From: Candidatus Roseilinea sp. | GTDB taxonomy: Bacteria; Chloroflexota; Anaerolineae; J036; Brachytrichaceae | NCBI GenBank assembly: GCA_025998955.1 | Contig: AP024676.1 | Coordinates: forward strand, 1,736,001 to 1,800,000 | Reading direction: 5' to 3' | DNA: 64,000 nt | Shown here: piece after piece, positions 37,903-46,570 of the stretch | Layout: the number at the start of each line of letters is the position of its first letter | Numbering within the stretch: the stretch's first letter is position 1 | Program-made: the position numbers and the translations under genes | The notes under the pieces: generated by a model | Seen by the model: the letters and a program-made list of their open reading frames with translations, nothing else | The model's database searches: none | Told to the model about the DNA's origin: nothing

Positions 37903-37916
37903 TACAGTCGCGCGCG
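37903..37916 (+). promoter_or_regulatory. leaderless-type promoter of the solute-binding lipoprotein
   Basis: TACAGT at 37903-37908, 8 nt before the ATG at 37917. Confidence 0.4.
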
Positions 37917-39374
37917 ATGAGGACGAGAACGAAGCGCCTTTCGGCCTGCCTAGTCGTATGCACATTGGTGCTTGCCGCATGTGCCGATCTGCCGCGCATA
38001 GACTTGGGTGACATCGTCGGCGTCGGTGAGATCGCGCGCCTAGCCGCCACGCCGGCAGTCGTCGCGCCGGCAATCACGCCGACTGCCGCGCCACCGACGG
38101 TCTCGACCGCTGCGCTCGTCAAACAGCGGACGAAGATCCGCGTCGGCATTCGCTACGATGCGCCGCCACTTGTGCGCGTCAATGCCGACGGCGAGCTAGA
38201 GGGCATGGATGTGGACTTGGCGCGCGAGTTCGCCCGCCGCTGGCTGGGTAGCGAGCGCAACGTCGAATTCGTGCAGGTCACGTCACAATCCGCACCGGAC
38301 AAGGTGAAGAATCGGGAAGTAGATCTGGCGCTCGGCGGCCTGATCCACACGCGGCCTGCCGAAGCCGAGGCCGACTTCGGCCTGACGTATCTCTTCGACG
38401 GTGAAGCGCTGCTGGTGCGGGCCGGCGAATTTGCCGACTTCCCCGGCCTGGCCCAACGCACGGTCACCTACATAGACTTCCCCTCAGCGGCTGCGCTGGG
38501 CGATGCGCAGATCGCATCGAACATCACCGTCTCGCTCCAGGTGCGCAATTCATATCGCGCCGCGGTCAACGACCTGTTGGCCGGTGCGACTGACGCGGTG
38601 GCCGGCCGGTGGCGCCGGCTGCGTGCCACCGCAGCCGGCGACCCCTCGCTTGCCATCGCAACCGTGCTCACTGTCGAACCGGTCGCCATCATGCTGCCGC
38701 ACAACGACTCGGACTGGGCCGACCTGGTCAACCTCACCCTGACGGCAATCATCGCCGACGGCACGTTCGACGAGCTATACCAGAAGTGGTTCGGCGCGCC
38801 GCCCAACCCGGTCGAGACGATCACTCAGCCGGTCGCGCTACAACTGGCGAGCTTGCCGGATGCGATTGCGCCGCGCGATGCGCTGAGCGTCATCCGGCAG
38901 TCCGGCGTCGTCCGCGTGGGCTTCGACCCGCAGGCCGCGCCGTTCTCCGTGGTGAACGCGAACGGCGAGCCGGAAGGCTACGAAGTCGAACTCATGCGCG
39001 AGATTGCGCGTCGCTGGTTCGGTAACCCGGCGCAAGTGCAGTTCACCCCGCTCGCCGCAGATCAATTCGCGAGCGCGCTCGCCGATGGGACGATCGAGGT
39101 GGCCATCGGCGGCGTCCGGCGCACCGGCACGAACGAGCGAGCGATGGATTTCAGCATCACCACGTTCTCCTCGGGCGGCGTGCCACTGGCCCTTGCGTTG
39201 CCCACAAACGACTCGGCGCTGCGCGACCTGGTGAATCTCACGCTGCAAGACATGTGGGCCGACGGCGCGTTCACGCGCATCTTCCAGAAGTGGTTCCCCG
39301 ATCAGCCCATCAACCCGATCACACCCTGGCCGGGCAGCGGGCCGAGCGTCGAGTCGCTGTTGGCCGGACCCTAA
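37917..39374 (+). CDS. solute-binding lipoprotein with two SBP_bac_3 domains
   Basis: 485 residues. The start MRTRTKRLSACLVVCTLVLAAC gives a lipoprotein signal with lipobox LAAC. Domain 1 (about residues 75-300) is a family-3 amino-acid-type binding domain: IRVGIRYDAPPLVRVNADGELEGMDVDLAREFARRW ... DGTFDELYQKWFG. Domain 2 (about 325-465) begins VVRVGFDPQAAPFSVVNANGEPEGYEVELMREIARRW and ends DGAFTRIFQKWFP. It is ~70 residues shorter, lacking most of the second lobe. This looks like an internal duplication followed by deletion. No ABC permease or ATPase gene is adjacent. Confidence 0.85.
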   Translation: MRTRTKRLSACLVVCTLVLAACADLPRIDLGDIVGVGEIARLAATPAVVAPAITPTAAPPTVSTAALVKQRTKIRVGIRYDAPPLVRVNADGELEGMDVDLAREFARRWLGSERNVEFVQVTSQSAPDKVKNREVDLALGGLIHTRPAEAEADFGLTYLFDGEALLVRAGEFADFPGLAQRTVTYIDFPSAAALGDAQIASNITVSLQVRNSYRAAVNDLLAGATDAVAGRWRRLRATAAGDPSLAIATVLTVEPVAIMLPHNDSDWADLVNLTLTAIIADGTFDELYQKWFGAPPNPVETITQPVALQLASLPDAIAPRDALSVIRQSGVVRVGFDPQAAPFSVVNANGEPEGYEVELMREIARRWFGNPAQVQFTPLAADQFASALADGTIEVAIGGVRRTGTNERAMDFSITTFSSGGVPLALALPTNDSALRDLVNLTLQDMWADGAFTRIFQKWFPDQPINPITPWPGSGPSVESLLAGP

Positions 39375-39375
39375 C

Positions 39376-39432
39376 CATGATTGGTGATTGGTGATTAGCG
39401 ATTCACGATCCACGATCTGCAATCCGCAACCC
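39376..39432. repeat. heptad array GATTGGT-type
   Basis: Eight consecutive 7-bp units starting GATTGGT GATTGGT and drifting to GATCCAC, AATCCGC: a clear period of 7. It fills the convergent gap between the lipoprotein and membrane glycosyltransferase genes. Similar arrays (STRR) are known from heterocystous cyanobacteria. Confidence 0.8.
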
Positions 39433-39435
39433 ACG

Positions 39436-40905
39436 CTACCGCTTCGGCGTGTAGATCAGCGCTTCGGCCAGGCGACCGGTCTGCTCGTAGTTGGCATAGA
39501 TGGCCTGGCGCACGCGCGGCGTCCATCGCCGGACGATCTGCGCTGTCCCTCCCATCGGCTCGTATAGCGCGATGACCGGGAAGGAGCGGCGCTCGATAGC
39601 CTCGACCAACGGCGCGTCGCTCCACAAGCCGGCCTGGTGGAGCTGCATGAACTCGGCCGGTTGGATGTAGATGCGCCGGCCGTGCAGCGGCAACAGGCCG
39701 TTGAACTCGTCGGCCAGCACGTCGCCCTTCGCACGCTGAACCATCTCGGCGAGCTGCGCCACCTCGCGCTGCAACTGCATCTTGCCGGTGACGGCGGGCC
39801 AGTAGTCCTCGCGCGTCCAGTCGCGCAGGTCGGTCAGTTGCAGCGCAATGACCGCCAGCGCTGCAATGCGCAGCCACGGGTTGCTGCCCACCCAGGCGAT
39901 CGTCGCCGACGTCAACACGCACACCGCAGCGACCAGTTCATAGACGCCGTTCACGTCGGTGCCGGGCAAGCCCGACGTCACCCCGGCAAGCGCCGCGCAG
40001 GTCGGATAGATCAGTGCAAAGTGCCATGAGCGCGTCGGCTCGGTGGTGCGTTCGAGCACGAGAAAGAGGATGCCACCGATGATGATGAACGCTGCGTGCA
40101 CGAACAGGTTGATGAATTGGCCGATCACTGGGAAGAGGCTGAAACCGGTCAAACGGGTGACGATGGTGTGCTGAAAGAAGCCGCCCGCTGTGACGAGGTT
40201 GAGCGCGATGAAGATCACCAGCGACGCGCCGGCAACGCCGGCCAGCAGCCAAAGCGCCTCGCGTCGGCGTCGCTGAGATACCAGCCAGAGCACCGCCGTC
40301 GCCGGGCCGGCCAAAATGAAGTCCAACCGCGTGTAGATCGCCAGGACGAACAACGCTGCTGCGAGCGCCAGGCCCAGCCGGCGCTGTGACCATCGCAGAA
40401 CGACATACAGCGCGGCCAGGCTCAGCGCCAGTGCGAGCGTGTCGGCCCGGCTGAACAATGACCAGAATGTGACGTGCGGGAAGGCCAGCAGCAGAAATCC
40501 GCCGATGAGCGAGGCCATCCAGTCACCCGTCAGGCGGCGAGCGATCAGCGTCAGGAAGGCTACGCCGGCCAGCGCGCCGACCAGCGAGGCAGTCCGGCCA
40601 TGCGCAAAGGTCGGACCGTTGACAGCGACGAACGGCGCCTGCACCAAGTGAAACAGCGGCGGGTCGTGGGTCACGCGATACGGCGGGAGCGCGAGCGCGG
40701 CCGGATAGATGGATTCACCGTGCGCCAACCGCACGACCTGATCGAGGATCGGGCCTTCGCCGTATTCGAGCGGATAGGGATAGCGGATCGCCTCGCCGGC
40801 CAGGGTGAGGTATTCGACCAGTGCCTGCGCCAGCGCGAAGACGACGAACATCAACGCAATCAACAAGATGAAGTCGGTCAGCGTCGGCGGGCGCAAGCGC
40901 GACAT
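39436..40905 (-). CDS. polytopic GT-C-like membrane glycosyltransferase
   Basis: About 489 residues with ten or more membrane helices and a soluble C-terminal part. The first loop carries YPYPLEYGEGPILDQVVRLAHGESIYP, resembling the acidic first-loop motif of GT39/GT83-type polyprenyl-phosphate-sugar transferases. VTHDPPLFHLVQAPFV and the helix-rich middle fit this. The C-terminal ~130 residues (DVLADEFNGLLPLHGRRIYIQPAEF) would face the outside. The donor and acceptor are unknown. The start is ATG 40905 or GTG 40908; both overlap the stop of the methyltransferase gene, so the pair is translationally coupled. Confidence 0.75.
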   Translation of the reverse strand: MSRLRPPTLTDFILLIALMFVVFALAQALVEYLTLAGEAIRYPYPLEYGEGPILDQVVRLAHGESIYPAALALPPYRVTHDPPLFHLVQAPFVAVNGPTFAHGRTASLVGALAGVAFLTLIARRLTGDWMASLIGGFLLLAFPHVTFWSLFSRADTLALALSLAALYVVLRWSQRRLGLALAAALFVLAIYTRLDFILAGPATAVLWLVSQRRRREALWLLAGVAGASLVIFIALNLVTAGGFFQHTIVTRLTGFSLFPVIGQFINLFVHAAFIIIGGILFLVLERTTEPTRSWHFALIYPTCAALAGVTSGLPGTDVNGVYELVAAVCVLTSATIAWVGSNPWLRIAALAVIALQLTDLRDWTREDYWPAVTGKMQLQREVAQLAEMVQRAKGDVLADEFNGLLPLHGRRIYIQPAEFMQLHQAGLWSDAPLVEAIERRSFPVIALYEPMGGTAQIVRRWTPRVRQAIYANYEQTGRLAEALIYTPKR

Positions 40906-41657
40906 CACACCTTCTCCATCACCAGCAGATGCGAGAGCCCGAACACGCGCAGCGGCGATGATTCGAGCCCGTGCATGGTCGCGCGCACGGCCCGGCCGAC
41001 GGTACCGATGCGCGCCACGATGTTGTCGAAGCCCGGATATACCTGCGTATGCGAGACCAGGCGCGTGGGCGTGCCGTCGAACAGCGCGCGCAATTGCCGC
41101 GCCGTGTAGGCGCGCACATGTGGCGCAAGAGCGTTGCGAATCGCGTCGGGCAGCCAGTTCACGAACGGCTTGTTGCCGAAGTAATATCGGCCGCGCCAGT
41201 AGATCCCATGCGTCTCGAACGGATACAGCCGGTTGGGCACGAAGATCACTGCCCGACCGCCGGGGCGCAGCACGCGCACGATTTCGCGGCAGGCAGTGCG
41301 ATCATCCTGCACGTGTTCGAGCACCTCGTTGCTGAACACCACGTCGAACGCGCCGTCCGCGAACGGCAGCCGCTCGGCCATGGCGGCGAGCAGCCCCTCC
41401 ACGCCGCGCGCGCGGCCGGCTCGCAACCGCTCCACCTCGATATCGAAGCCGAACACATGCGGCGTATAACGGCGGATCTCGCGCACGTAGGTGCCGATGC
41501 CACAGCCGAATTCCAACACGCGCTTGCCGGCCAACGGCGCCGCCGCGTTCAGCATCGCCAGCCGGCGCTCCTGTCCTGCGCGCCATACAAACGATGGGTT
41601 GCCGCGCTCGGCAGCTTTCGAGGCATACGTCGGCGAGGCGTCGGACGATTCGCGCAT
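40905..41657 (-). CDS. class I SAM-dependent methyltransferase
   Basis: 250 residues. Motif I is VLEFGCGIGTYVREI; motif II/III regions are VFGFDIEVERLRAGRARGV, AERLPFADGAFDVVFSNEVLEHV and REIVRVLRPGGRAVIFVPN. This is a Methyltransf_11-type enzyme. Its partner, the GT-C membrane enzyme, overlaps it, so a role in cell-surface glycan or lipid modification is plausible. The start at 41657 is chosen because a TACAAT -10 box lies 12 nt upstream; the longer frame to 41762 lacks similarity. Confidence 0.82.
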   Translation of the reverse strand: MRESSDASPTYASKAAERGNPSFVWRAGQERRLAMLNAAAPLAGKRVLEFGCGIGTYVREIRRYTPHVFGFDIEVERLRAGRARGVEGLLAAMAERLPFADGAFDVVFSNEVLEHVQDDRTACREIVRVLRPGGRAVIFVPNRLYPFETHGIYWRGRYYFGNKPFVNWLPDAIRNALAPHVRAYTARQLRALFDGTPTRLVSHTQVYPGFDNIVARIGTVGRAVRATMHGLESSPLRVFGLSHLLVMEKV

Positions 41658-41675
41658 GAGCGTGCGGGGATTGTA
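41658..41675 (-). promoter_or_regulatory. leaderless-type promoter of the methyltransferase
   Basis: TACAAT on the minus strand at 41670-41675, 12 nt before the ATG at 41657. Confidence 0.45.
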
Positions 41676-41789
41676 ATGGCATAGGTGTTTCCCCAGTTGT
41701 GCTTCCGCTGCGCAGGCAAGACTCCGCTCTGAGGCGTGGGTGGATGGCAACAGGCAGGACATTTTGTATCACTACGACGCCACCCATCC

Positions 41790-41803
41790 TATAATCACCT
41801 CGT
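41790..41803 (+). promoter_or_regulatory. leaderless-type promoter of the SDR gene
   Basis: Perfect TATAAT at 41790-41795, 8 nt before the ATG at 41804. Confidence 0.6.
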
Positions 41804-42520
41804 ATGAACACCTCCCTGGACGGCAAAGTCATCGCCATCGCCGGCGCGACCGGCGGCCTTGGCCCAACGGTGGCCGAAGCCTTCGCGCGAGCCGGCGCAG
41901 CGCTGTCGCTGGTGGACCGCGATGCCTCTAAGCTTGACGCACTCGTCGCGTCGCTCGGCACGCCGCCGGAGAGGCATCACTGGGCGACGGTAGACCTGCT
42001 CGATCCACAACAGGCGTCCGCTTGGGCGGAGCAGGTCCAAAAGCGCTACGGTCGCGTAGATGCCATGCTCCACCTCGTCGGCGGCTACCGCGGCGGGCAG
42101 AAGATCGCCCAATTCCCCGGCGAAGACTGGGTGTTGTTGAAGCAGCTCTTGATCGAGACGACGTGGAACGTGATGCGCGCCTTCGCCGAGCCGCTCAAGG
42201 CCAGCCGCGGCCGCTTCGTCCTGGTGTCCTCACCGCAGGCCCAGAAGCCCTCGCACGCGAACGCCGCCTACGCCGCCTGCAAGGCAGCCAGCGAGACACT
42301 CACCCTTGCCTTGGCCGACGAGTTCAAAGGCACCGGCGCAACTGCCAACATCATCCTCGTCAACGCTATCCTCACGCCGCAGATGCGCGCCGAAAAGCCC
42401 GATGCCGACTACGCGAAGTTCACTACTGCCGAGGACATCGCCGGCGCGATGTTGTATCTGTGCTCCGACGCCGCAGCCAACATGAACGGCCAGCGGCTGT
42501 CGCTCTTCGGCGCACGATGA
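41804..42520 (+). CDS. short-chain dehydrogenase/reductase (SDR)
   Basis: 238 residues. The cofactor site is GKVIAIAGATGGLGPTVAEAFARAGA (variant TGxxxGxG). The catalytic part is RFVLVSSPQAQKPSHANAAYAACKAASETLTLAL, with Ser, Tyr and Lys in the expected spacing. The substrate is unknown. It overlaps the next gene by 4 bp (ATGA), so the two are coupled. Confidence 0.87.
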   Translation: MNTSLDGKVIAIAGATGGLGPTVAEAFARAGAALSLVDRDASKLDALVASLGTPPERHHWATVDLLDPQQASAWAEQVQKRYGRVDAMLHLVGGYRGGQKIAQFPGEDWVLLKQLLIETTWNVMRAFAEPLKASRGRFVLVSSPQAQKPSHANAAYAACKAASETLTLALADEFKGTGATANIILVNAILTPQMRAEKPDADYAKFTTAEDIAGAMLYLCSDAAANMNGQRLSLFGAR

Positions 42521-42939
42521 GATTTTTCGACCGCGTGAAGCTGCTCATTCGCTCGACCGTAGGCGGCGTGTTCTACGGAGGCTCAACGCGCACTTCATCC
42601 ACCCAACGCCGCAACCGGCTGCTGGACGAGGCGCGGGCACGGCTAGAGACACTTCAAGGGGACCTGGCCGGGGCAGAAAGGCGCGGGGACGACGCGCTGG
42701 CCGACCGGCTGCGGAAAGAGATCACCGAGCTACGGCGCCTGCTGGATGAAGTCGAGGCCCGCCAGCGGGCCGTGCAATCTGAGCATCGCTCGCCCCAAGC
42801 GCCTGGAGCTGCCTCGGCGGGGGAGGTCGCCCAGGCTAGGGAAGGCCAAGCCAAGCCAGACGCGCAAGATGCGTCCGACACGAAGCTCGACGAAACGCGG
42901 ATCGCCGATCAGATCCGCAAGATGCGCGAAGGGCAGTGA
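42517..42939 (+). CDS. coiled-coil protein of unknown function
   Basis: 140 residues, starting in the ATGA overlap with the SDR gene. MRFFDRVKLLIRSTVGG is amphipathic. A heptad coiled coil runs from about residue 30 to 85 (RLLDEARARLETLQGDLAGAERRGDDALADRLRKEITELRRLLDEVEARQ), and the tail is alanine/proline/charged and probably disordered. This layout recalls short PspA/IM30-like or PspA-associated proteins, but similarity is too weak to name it. Confidence 0.6.
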   Translation: MRFFDRVKLLIRSTVGGVFYGGSTRTSSTQRRNRLLDEARARLETLQGDLAGAERRGDDALADRLRKEITELRRLLDEVEARQRAVQSEHRSPQAPGAASAGEVAQAREGQAKPDAQDASDTKLDETRIADQIRKMREGQ

Positions 42940-42943
42940 GCGC

Positions 42944-43612
42944 TCAGTCTATTCGATACCCCACCCCGCGCACGGTTTGCAAGCGCTCAGGGTGGGACGG
43001 ATCTTTCTCGATCTTCTCGCGCAGCCAACGCACATGCACGTCCACCGTGCGCACGTCGCCATCGAAGTCATAGCCCCACACTTGCGTGATGAGGAACTCG
43101 CGCGAGAGCACGGCGCCCTTGTTGCGCATCAGCGTGGCGAGCAGCTCGAATTCTTTGTGGCTGAGCTTGATTTCTTTGTCGCCCAGGAACACCCGCCGCG
43201 AGACCAGGTCGAGCTGCACGTCGCCGGCCCGCAGCAGGCTCTCCATGCGCTTGGGCGTACGCCGCAAGGCGGCCCGGATGCGCGCGGTTAGCTCGGGCAG
43301 GCTGAACGGCTTGACTACGTAGTCGTCGGCGCCGTTGTCCAGCCCGATGACGCGGTCTATCTCGCCGGCGCGCGCAGTCAGCAGGATGATGGCCATGTCC
43401 GACTCGCGCCGCAAGATGCGACACAGCGACAGACCATCCAGGCCGGGCAGCATCACGTCCAACACACAGATGTCGGGCTGCTCGCGGCGCGCGATCTCCA
43501 ACCCCTCATCGCCGCTGGTGGCGGTGATGACTGTGTAGCCCTCGCTTTCCAAATGCTTGGCTAACAAATCGAGCAAAATCGTTTCGTCTTCGACAATCAG
43601 AACCTTGGGCAT
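42944..43612 (-). CDS. PhoB/OmpR-family response regulator
   Basis: 222 residues. The receiver has acidic pocket VEDE, phospho-acceptor DVMLPGLDG (Asp ~51), T in LLTARA and lysine in DYVVKPFS. The C-terminal winged helix is LDLVSRRVFLGDKEIKLSHKEFELLATLM ... TVDVHVRWLREKIE ... RGVGYRID. With phoU on the same strand just upstream, it probably serves phosphate control like PhoB/PhoP, but the cognate histidine kinase is not in the window. Confidence 0.9.
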   Translation of the reverse strand: MPKVLIVEDETILLDLLAKHLESEGYTVITATSGDEGLEIARREQPDICVLDVMLPGLDGLSLCRILRRESDMAIILLTARAGEIDRVIGLDNGADDYVVKPFSLPELTARIRAALRRTPKRMESLLRAGDVQLDLVSRRVFLGDKEIKLSHKEFELLATLMRNKGAVLSREFLITQVWGYDFDGDVRTVDVHVRWLREKIEKDPSHPERLQTVRGVGYRID

Positions 43613-43696
43613 ATCACGTCACTGTTACATTCTTCACCGAGCGCCAGCCGGCAACCACCTGCTCGGCTGCGCACAACGACGACCCATCCATCGGGT

Positions 43697-44371
43697 TCAA
43701 CTTGGCTTGTAATCCCCCAGCTCTGCGGTCACAGCGAAGATCACGCGTTCGCACAAGTTGGTCGCTCTGTCGGCGATGCGCTCGAGGTTGTGCGCGACCC
43801 ACAACAGATACGTTGATTGAGTGATCGTCTTCGGATCCTGCATCATGAATGTCAACAGCTCGCGCAAGACCTGCACGTACAGCTCATCTACTTCCTCATC
43901 ACGCGCTGCTACCGCCTTGGCGGCCTCGGCATCCATCTGCACGAATGCGTCCAGCGCATCCTGAACCATCTCGCAGGCGATCTCCTGCATGCGCGGGATG
44001 TCAATGAGTGGCTTGATCAGCGGCTCATCACCGATCCGGATGGCGATCGAGGCGATGCCGCTGGCGTGATCGGCGATGCGCTCCAGCTCGCCGGCCATGT
44101 GAATGGCCGCGATGATGTAGCGCAGATCCTTCGCCGCCGGCTGCTGCGTCGCAATCGTGCGCACGCACTCCGACTCGACTCGGTAGCGAAGCTCGTTGAC
44201 GCGCTGATCGGATTCGACCACCCGGTGCGCGAGCGACAAATCGCGATTCTTGAGCGCGCGAACGGCATTGGCGATCTGTTCCCCGATGAAGCTCCCCATG
44301 CGGAGAATATCGTTGCGAATCTCATCTATGCTGTGATCCAGCACGGAGCGAACCTGTGGAGAACTTGCCAT
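43697..44371 (-). CDS. phoU: phosphate-signalling protein PhoU
   Basis: 224 residues forming two three-helix PhoU repeats. Each repeat has the E/D-x-x-x-D metal motif: RVNELRYRVESECVRTIATQQPAAKDLRYIIAAIHMAGELERIADHA in the first, and DEEVDELYVQVLRELLTFMMQDPKTITQSTYLLWVAHNLERIADRATNLCERVIF in the second. PhoU links the Pst phosphate transporter to the PhoR kinase and represses the Pho response. It lies 84 bp upstream of the response regulator gene; pst genes are not in the window. Confidence 0.94.
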   Translation of the reverse strand: MASSPQVRSVLDHSIDEIRNDILRMGSFIGEQIANAVRALKNRDLSLAHRVVESDQRVNELRYRVESECVRTIATQQPAAKDLRYIIAAIHMAGELERIADHASGIASIAIRIGDEPLIKPLIDIPRMQEIACEMVQDALDAFVQMDAEAAKAVAARDEEVDELYVQVLRELLTFMMQDPKTITQSTYLLWVAHNLERIADRATNLCERVIFAVTAELGDYKPS

Positions 44372-44590
44372 GTTAAATGACCTCTATAGACATATTGTAT
44401 TAATTAAAAGTTAATTTCTAGAAAAGAAAAGGTGAAGGCGGAGATGAAAGATAACTTAACTCAGTGTTTACTCCGATTTCATATGTTCACAGTAAGCTTC
44501 TAATCAGATTCATGACGAAATCGTTCCGAGGAAAAGGCGCTACCGTGAGCGCCTCGGTTCGGATTTCGGCCAAGTCACTCCGGCAATGCC
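44372..44590. promoter_or_regulatory. AT-rich divergent promoter region of phoU
   Basis: Markedly AT-rich against ~62% GC surroundings. On the minus strand TACAAT (44394-44399) is a -10 candidate and AGAGG (44380-44385 area) a ribosome site for phoU. Several TTAAnT / GTTTACT / GTTCACA-like hexamers spaced around 10-11 bp (44405-44490) could be Pho-regulator direct repeats. No gene is seen. Confidence 0.4.
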
Positions 44591-44830
44591 ATGAACAGAC
44601 AACTACTGGATGAAACGATCGCCTACCTCAGAAAGGAGCTGACGAGCATTCATCACGACTTGACTTGGGCAGATGGGGTGCAAGCTGAATCCTTTCGCGT
44701 CCGGCAAATCCGCCTTCGGGCAGAATTGGACCGGTTGGAAGCGCTGCGCCGGACTATAGCAGCGCCGATCCCGATGCTGGCCTCCACATCCCCCGCCCAA
44801 CCGGCCGGTGGCATCTCGATTGAGCGATAA
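44591..44830 (+). CDS. small helical protein of unknown function
   Basis: 79 residues: NRQLLDETIAYLRKELTSIHHDLTW then RVRQIRLRAELDRLEALRRTI, two probable amphipathic helices with a proline-rich tail. Nothing is recognised in it. It ends just before a strong hairpin terminator, which supports a real transcript. Confidence 0.45.
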   Translation: MNRQLLDETIAYLRKELTSIHHDLTWADGVQAESFRVRQIRLRAELDRLEALRRTIAAPIPMLASTSPAQPAGGISIER

Positions 44831-44834
44831 AGAC

Positions 44835-44873
44835 GAAGGGCGGACTTCCATCTCACCGGGAAGTTCGCCCTTC
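44835..44873. terminator. bidirectional intrinsic terminator
   Basis: A 15-bp stem GAAGGGCGGACTTCC (44835-44849) against GGAAGTTCGCCCTTC (44859-44873) with one G-U pair. It is followed on the minus strand by TCTTTATC. It lies 3' of the small gene on the plus strand and 3' of tRNA-Arg on the minus strand. Confidence 0.8.
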
Positions 44874-44876
44874 TTG

Positions 44877-44948
44877 TGCCCCTACGCAGATTCGAACTGC
44901 GATCTACGGCTCCGGAGGCCGGCGCTCTATCCATTGAGCTATAGGGGC
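44877..44948 (-). tRNA. tRNA-Arg (anticodon CCG)
   Basis: On the minus strand the 7-bp acceptor stem GCCCCTA / TAGGGGC, the D-arm TAGCTCAATGGATAGAGC, the anticodon loop CTCCGGA with CCG, and the T-arm CGCAG-TTCGAAT-CTGCG are all present. The discriminator is A. CCA is not encoded. It reads CGG codons, which are frequent in this GC-rich genome. Confidence 0.92.
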
Positions 44949-44963
44949 AGCTTTCTATCCCCG

Positions 44964-44992
44964 ATTGTAGCAGCGGTTTGGCGCACGTTCAA
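44964..44992 (-). promoter_or_regulatory. promoter of tRNA-Arg
   Basis: TTGAAC (-35, 44987-44992) and TACAAT (-10, 44964-44969) with exactly 17 bp between, 15 bp upstream of the tRNA 5' end. A plus-strand TATAAT at 45003-45008 probably serves the aspartate kinase gene, so the two promoters are back to back. Confidence 0.7.
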
Positions 44993-45034
44993 CGGCGATG
45001 GCTATAATCTGCGGCGCTTTTTCAACAACGCACC

Positions 45035-46471
45035 ATGTCACTGGCAGTCCTCAAATTCGGCGGCACGTCCGTCGGCGACGGCGCCGCGATACGCCAAACC
45101 GCACAAATCGTCCGCGATGCGACTACGCGCTGGGATCAGGTCGTGGTCGTGACCTCGGCGATGGGCAAATCGGCGGATCCGCGCGATACGGTCAAAGTGA
45201 CCGACCTGCTGCTGAACGCAGCGCGGTCGGCCGCTTCCGGCGACGGCGAGAGTTACCCGCGCGCCCGCCGCATGCTCGCCGATAAACACCACGCCGCGAT
45301 CGAAATGACCATCAGCAACGCCGACGAGCGCCAGCGCATCGGCGAAGAGATTGACCATCTGCTCAGCGGCTTCGAGATGCTGTGCGCCAGCGTGCGTGTG
45401 TTGGGCGAAGTCACCCCACGCGCGCTCGACGCCATCGCCGGCTTGGGCGAACGCATGGCCGCCCGCATCCTGGCCGGCGCGATCCGCAGCGTCGGCGTGA
45501 TGGCCGAGCCGCTCGACGCCACCGACTTCATCGTCACCACCGACCGGTACCAGTCGGCCACACCGCTGATGGGACCAACGCGCGAGCGGACGATCGCCCG
45601 GCTGACGCCGCTGTTGAGAGCCGGTGTAGTGCCGGTGGTCACCGGCTTCATCGGCGCTACGCCGTCCGGCGTGCCCACCACGCTCGGACGCGGCGGCAGC
45701 GACTACAGCGCCAGCATCATCGCTGCGGCACTCGACGCCGATGAGGTCTACAACTACACCGACGTGGACGGCGTCTTGACGAGCGACCCGCGCATCGTGC
45801 CCGACGCGCGCACCATCGAGGTGCTGACCGCCCAAGAGATGAGCGAGATGGCTTACTTCGGTGCGTCGGTGTTGCATCCGATGACGATTGCACCGCTGGT
45901 GGAGAAGAACATTCCCCTGCGCGTGAAGAACACCTTCAACCCCGCGCACCCGGGCACGCTGATCGTGCATCGCAGCGACAGCGTGCCGAGCAGCAGCGTG
46001 ATCAAGGCGGTAACGGCGATCAAAGACGTCAGCATGATGACCGTATCAGGCGGCGGGCTGAAAGGCGTGCCGGGCATTGCCGGTCGAACCTTCATGGCCG
46101 TAGCACGTACGAACACCAGCGTGCTGATGATCTCGCAGGCATCGGCCGAACAGAACATCTGCTTCGTCATCCCGAAGAACGCCGCGCCGAGTGTGGCCGC
46201 TGAATTGAGCGCCGAGTTCCGCCGCGAGATGGAGCATGGCGAGATCAATCCGATTGAGTCGTTCGACGAGGCATCCATCATCACTGCCGTCGGGATGGGC
46301 ATCAGTGAGACGCCCGGCGTCAGCGGCCGCGTGTTCAGTGCGCTGGGTGCGCAGAACATCAACGTGTTCGCCATCGCGCAGGGATCATCCGAATGCGCGA
46401 TCAGCATGATCGTGGCCGCCGACCGCTGCGACGAAGCGGTACGCGCCGTGCATGCGCTGACTCAGTGCTGA
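45035..46471 (+). CDS. aspartate kinase (monofunctional, ThrA/LysC type)
   Basis: 478 residues. It phosphorylates aspartate, opening the Lys/Thr/Met pathway. The kinase domain begins VLKFGGTSVGDG and has VVTSAMGK, FIGATPSGVPTTLGRGGSDYSASIIAAALDADEVYNYTDVDGVLTSDPR and EMAYFGASVLHP. The C-terminal regulatory part carries two ACT domains (VSMMTVSGGGLKGVPGIAGRTF; ASIITAVGMGISETPGVSGRVFSAL ... INVFAIAQGSSECAISMIV). The length and long insert after the first 50 residues fit the ~450-residue class that binds threonine or lysine. No homoserine dehydrogenase is fused. Confidence 0.93.
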   Translation: MSLAVLKFGGTSVGDGAAIRQTAQIVRDATTRWDQVVVVTSAMGKSADPRDTVKVTDLLLNAARSAASGDGESYPRARRMLADKHHAAIEMTISNADERQRIGEEIDHLLSGFEMLCASVRVLGEVTPRALDAIAGLGERMAARILAGAIRSVGVMAEPLDATDFIVTTDRYQSATPLMGPTRERTIARLTPLLRAGVVPVVTGFIGATPSGVPTTLGRGGSDYSASIIAAALDADEVYNYTDVDGVLTSDPRIVPDARTIEVLTAQEMSEMAYFGASVLHPMTIAPLVEKNIPLRVKNTFNPAHPGTLIVHRSDSVPSSSVIKAVTAIKDVSMMTVSGGGLKGVPGIAGRTFMAVARTNTSVLMISQASAEQNICFVIPKNAAPSVAAELSAEFRREMEHGEINPIESFDEASIITAVGMGISETPGVSGRVFSALGAQNINVFAIAQGSSECAISMIVAADRCDEAVRAVHALTQC

Positions 46472-46570
46472 GAGGTCTCGCCGAGCGCGATACGCCAACG
46501 CACCGGCGGTGTTATCTCTGTCGTGAAAATCAACGGACTACAAAGTTGAAGAAGAAGGAGCTAAAGGCAA

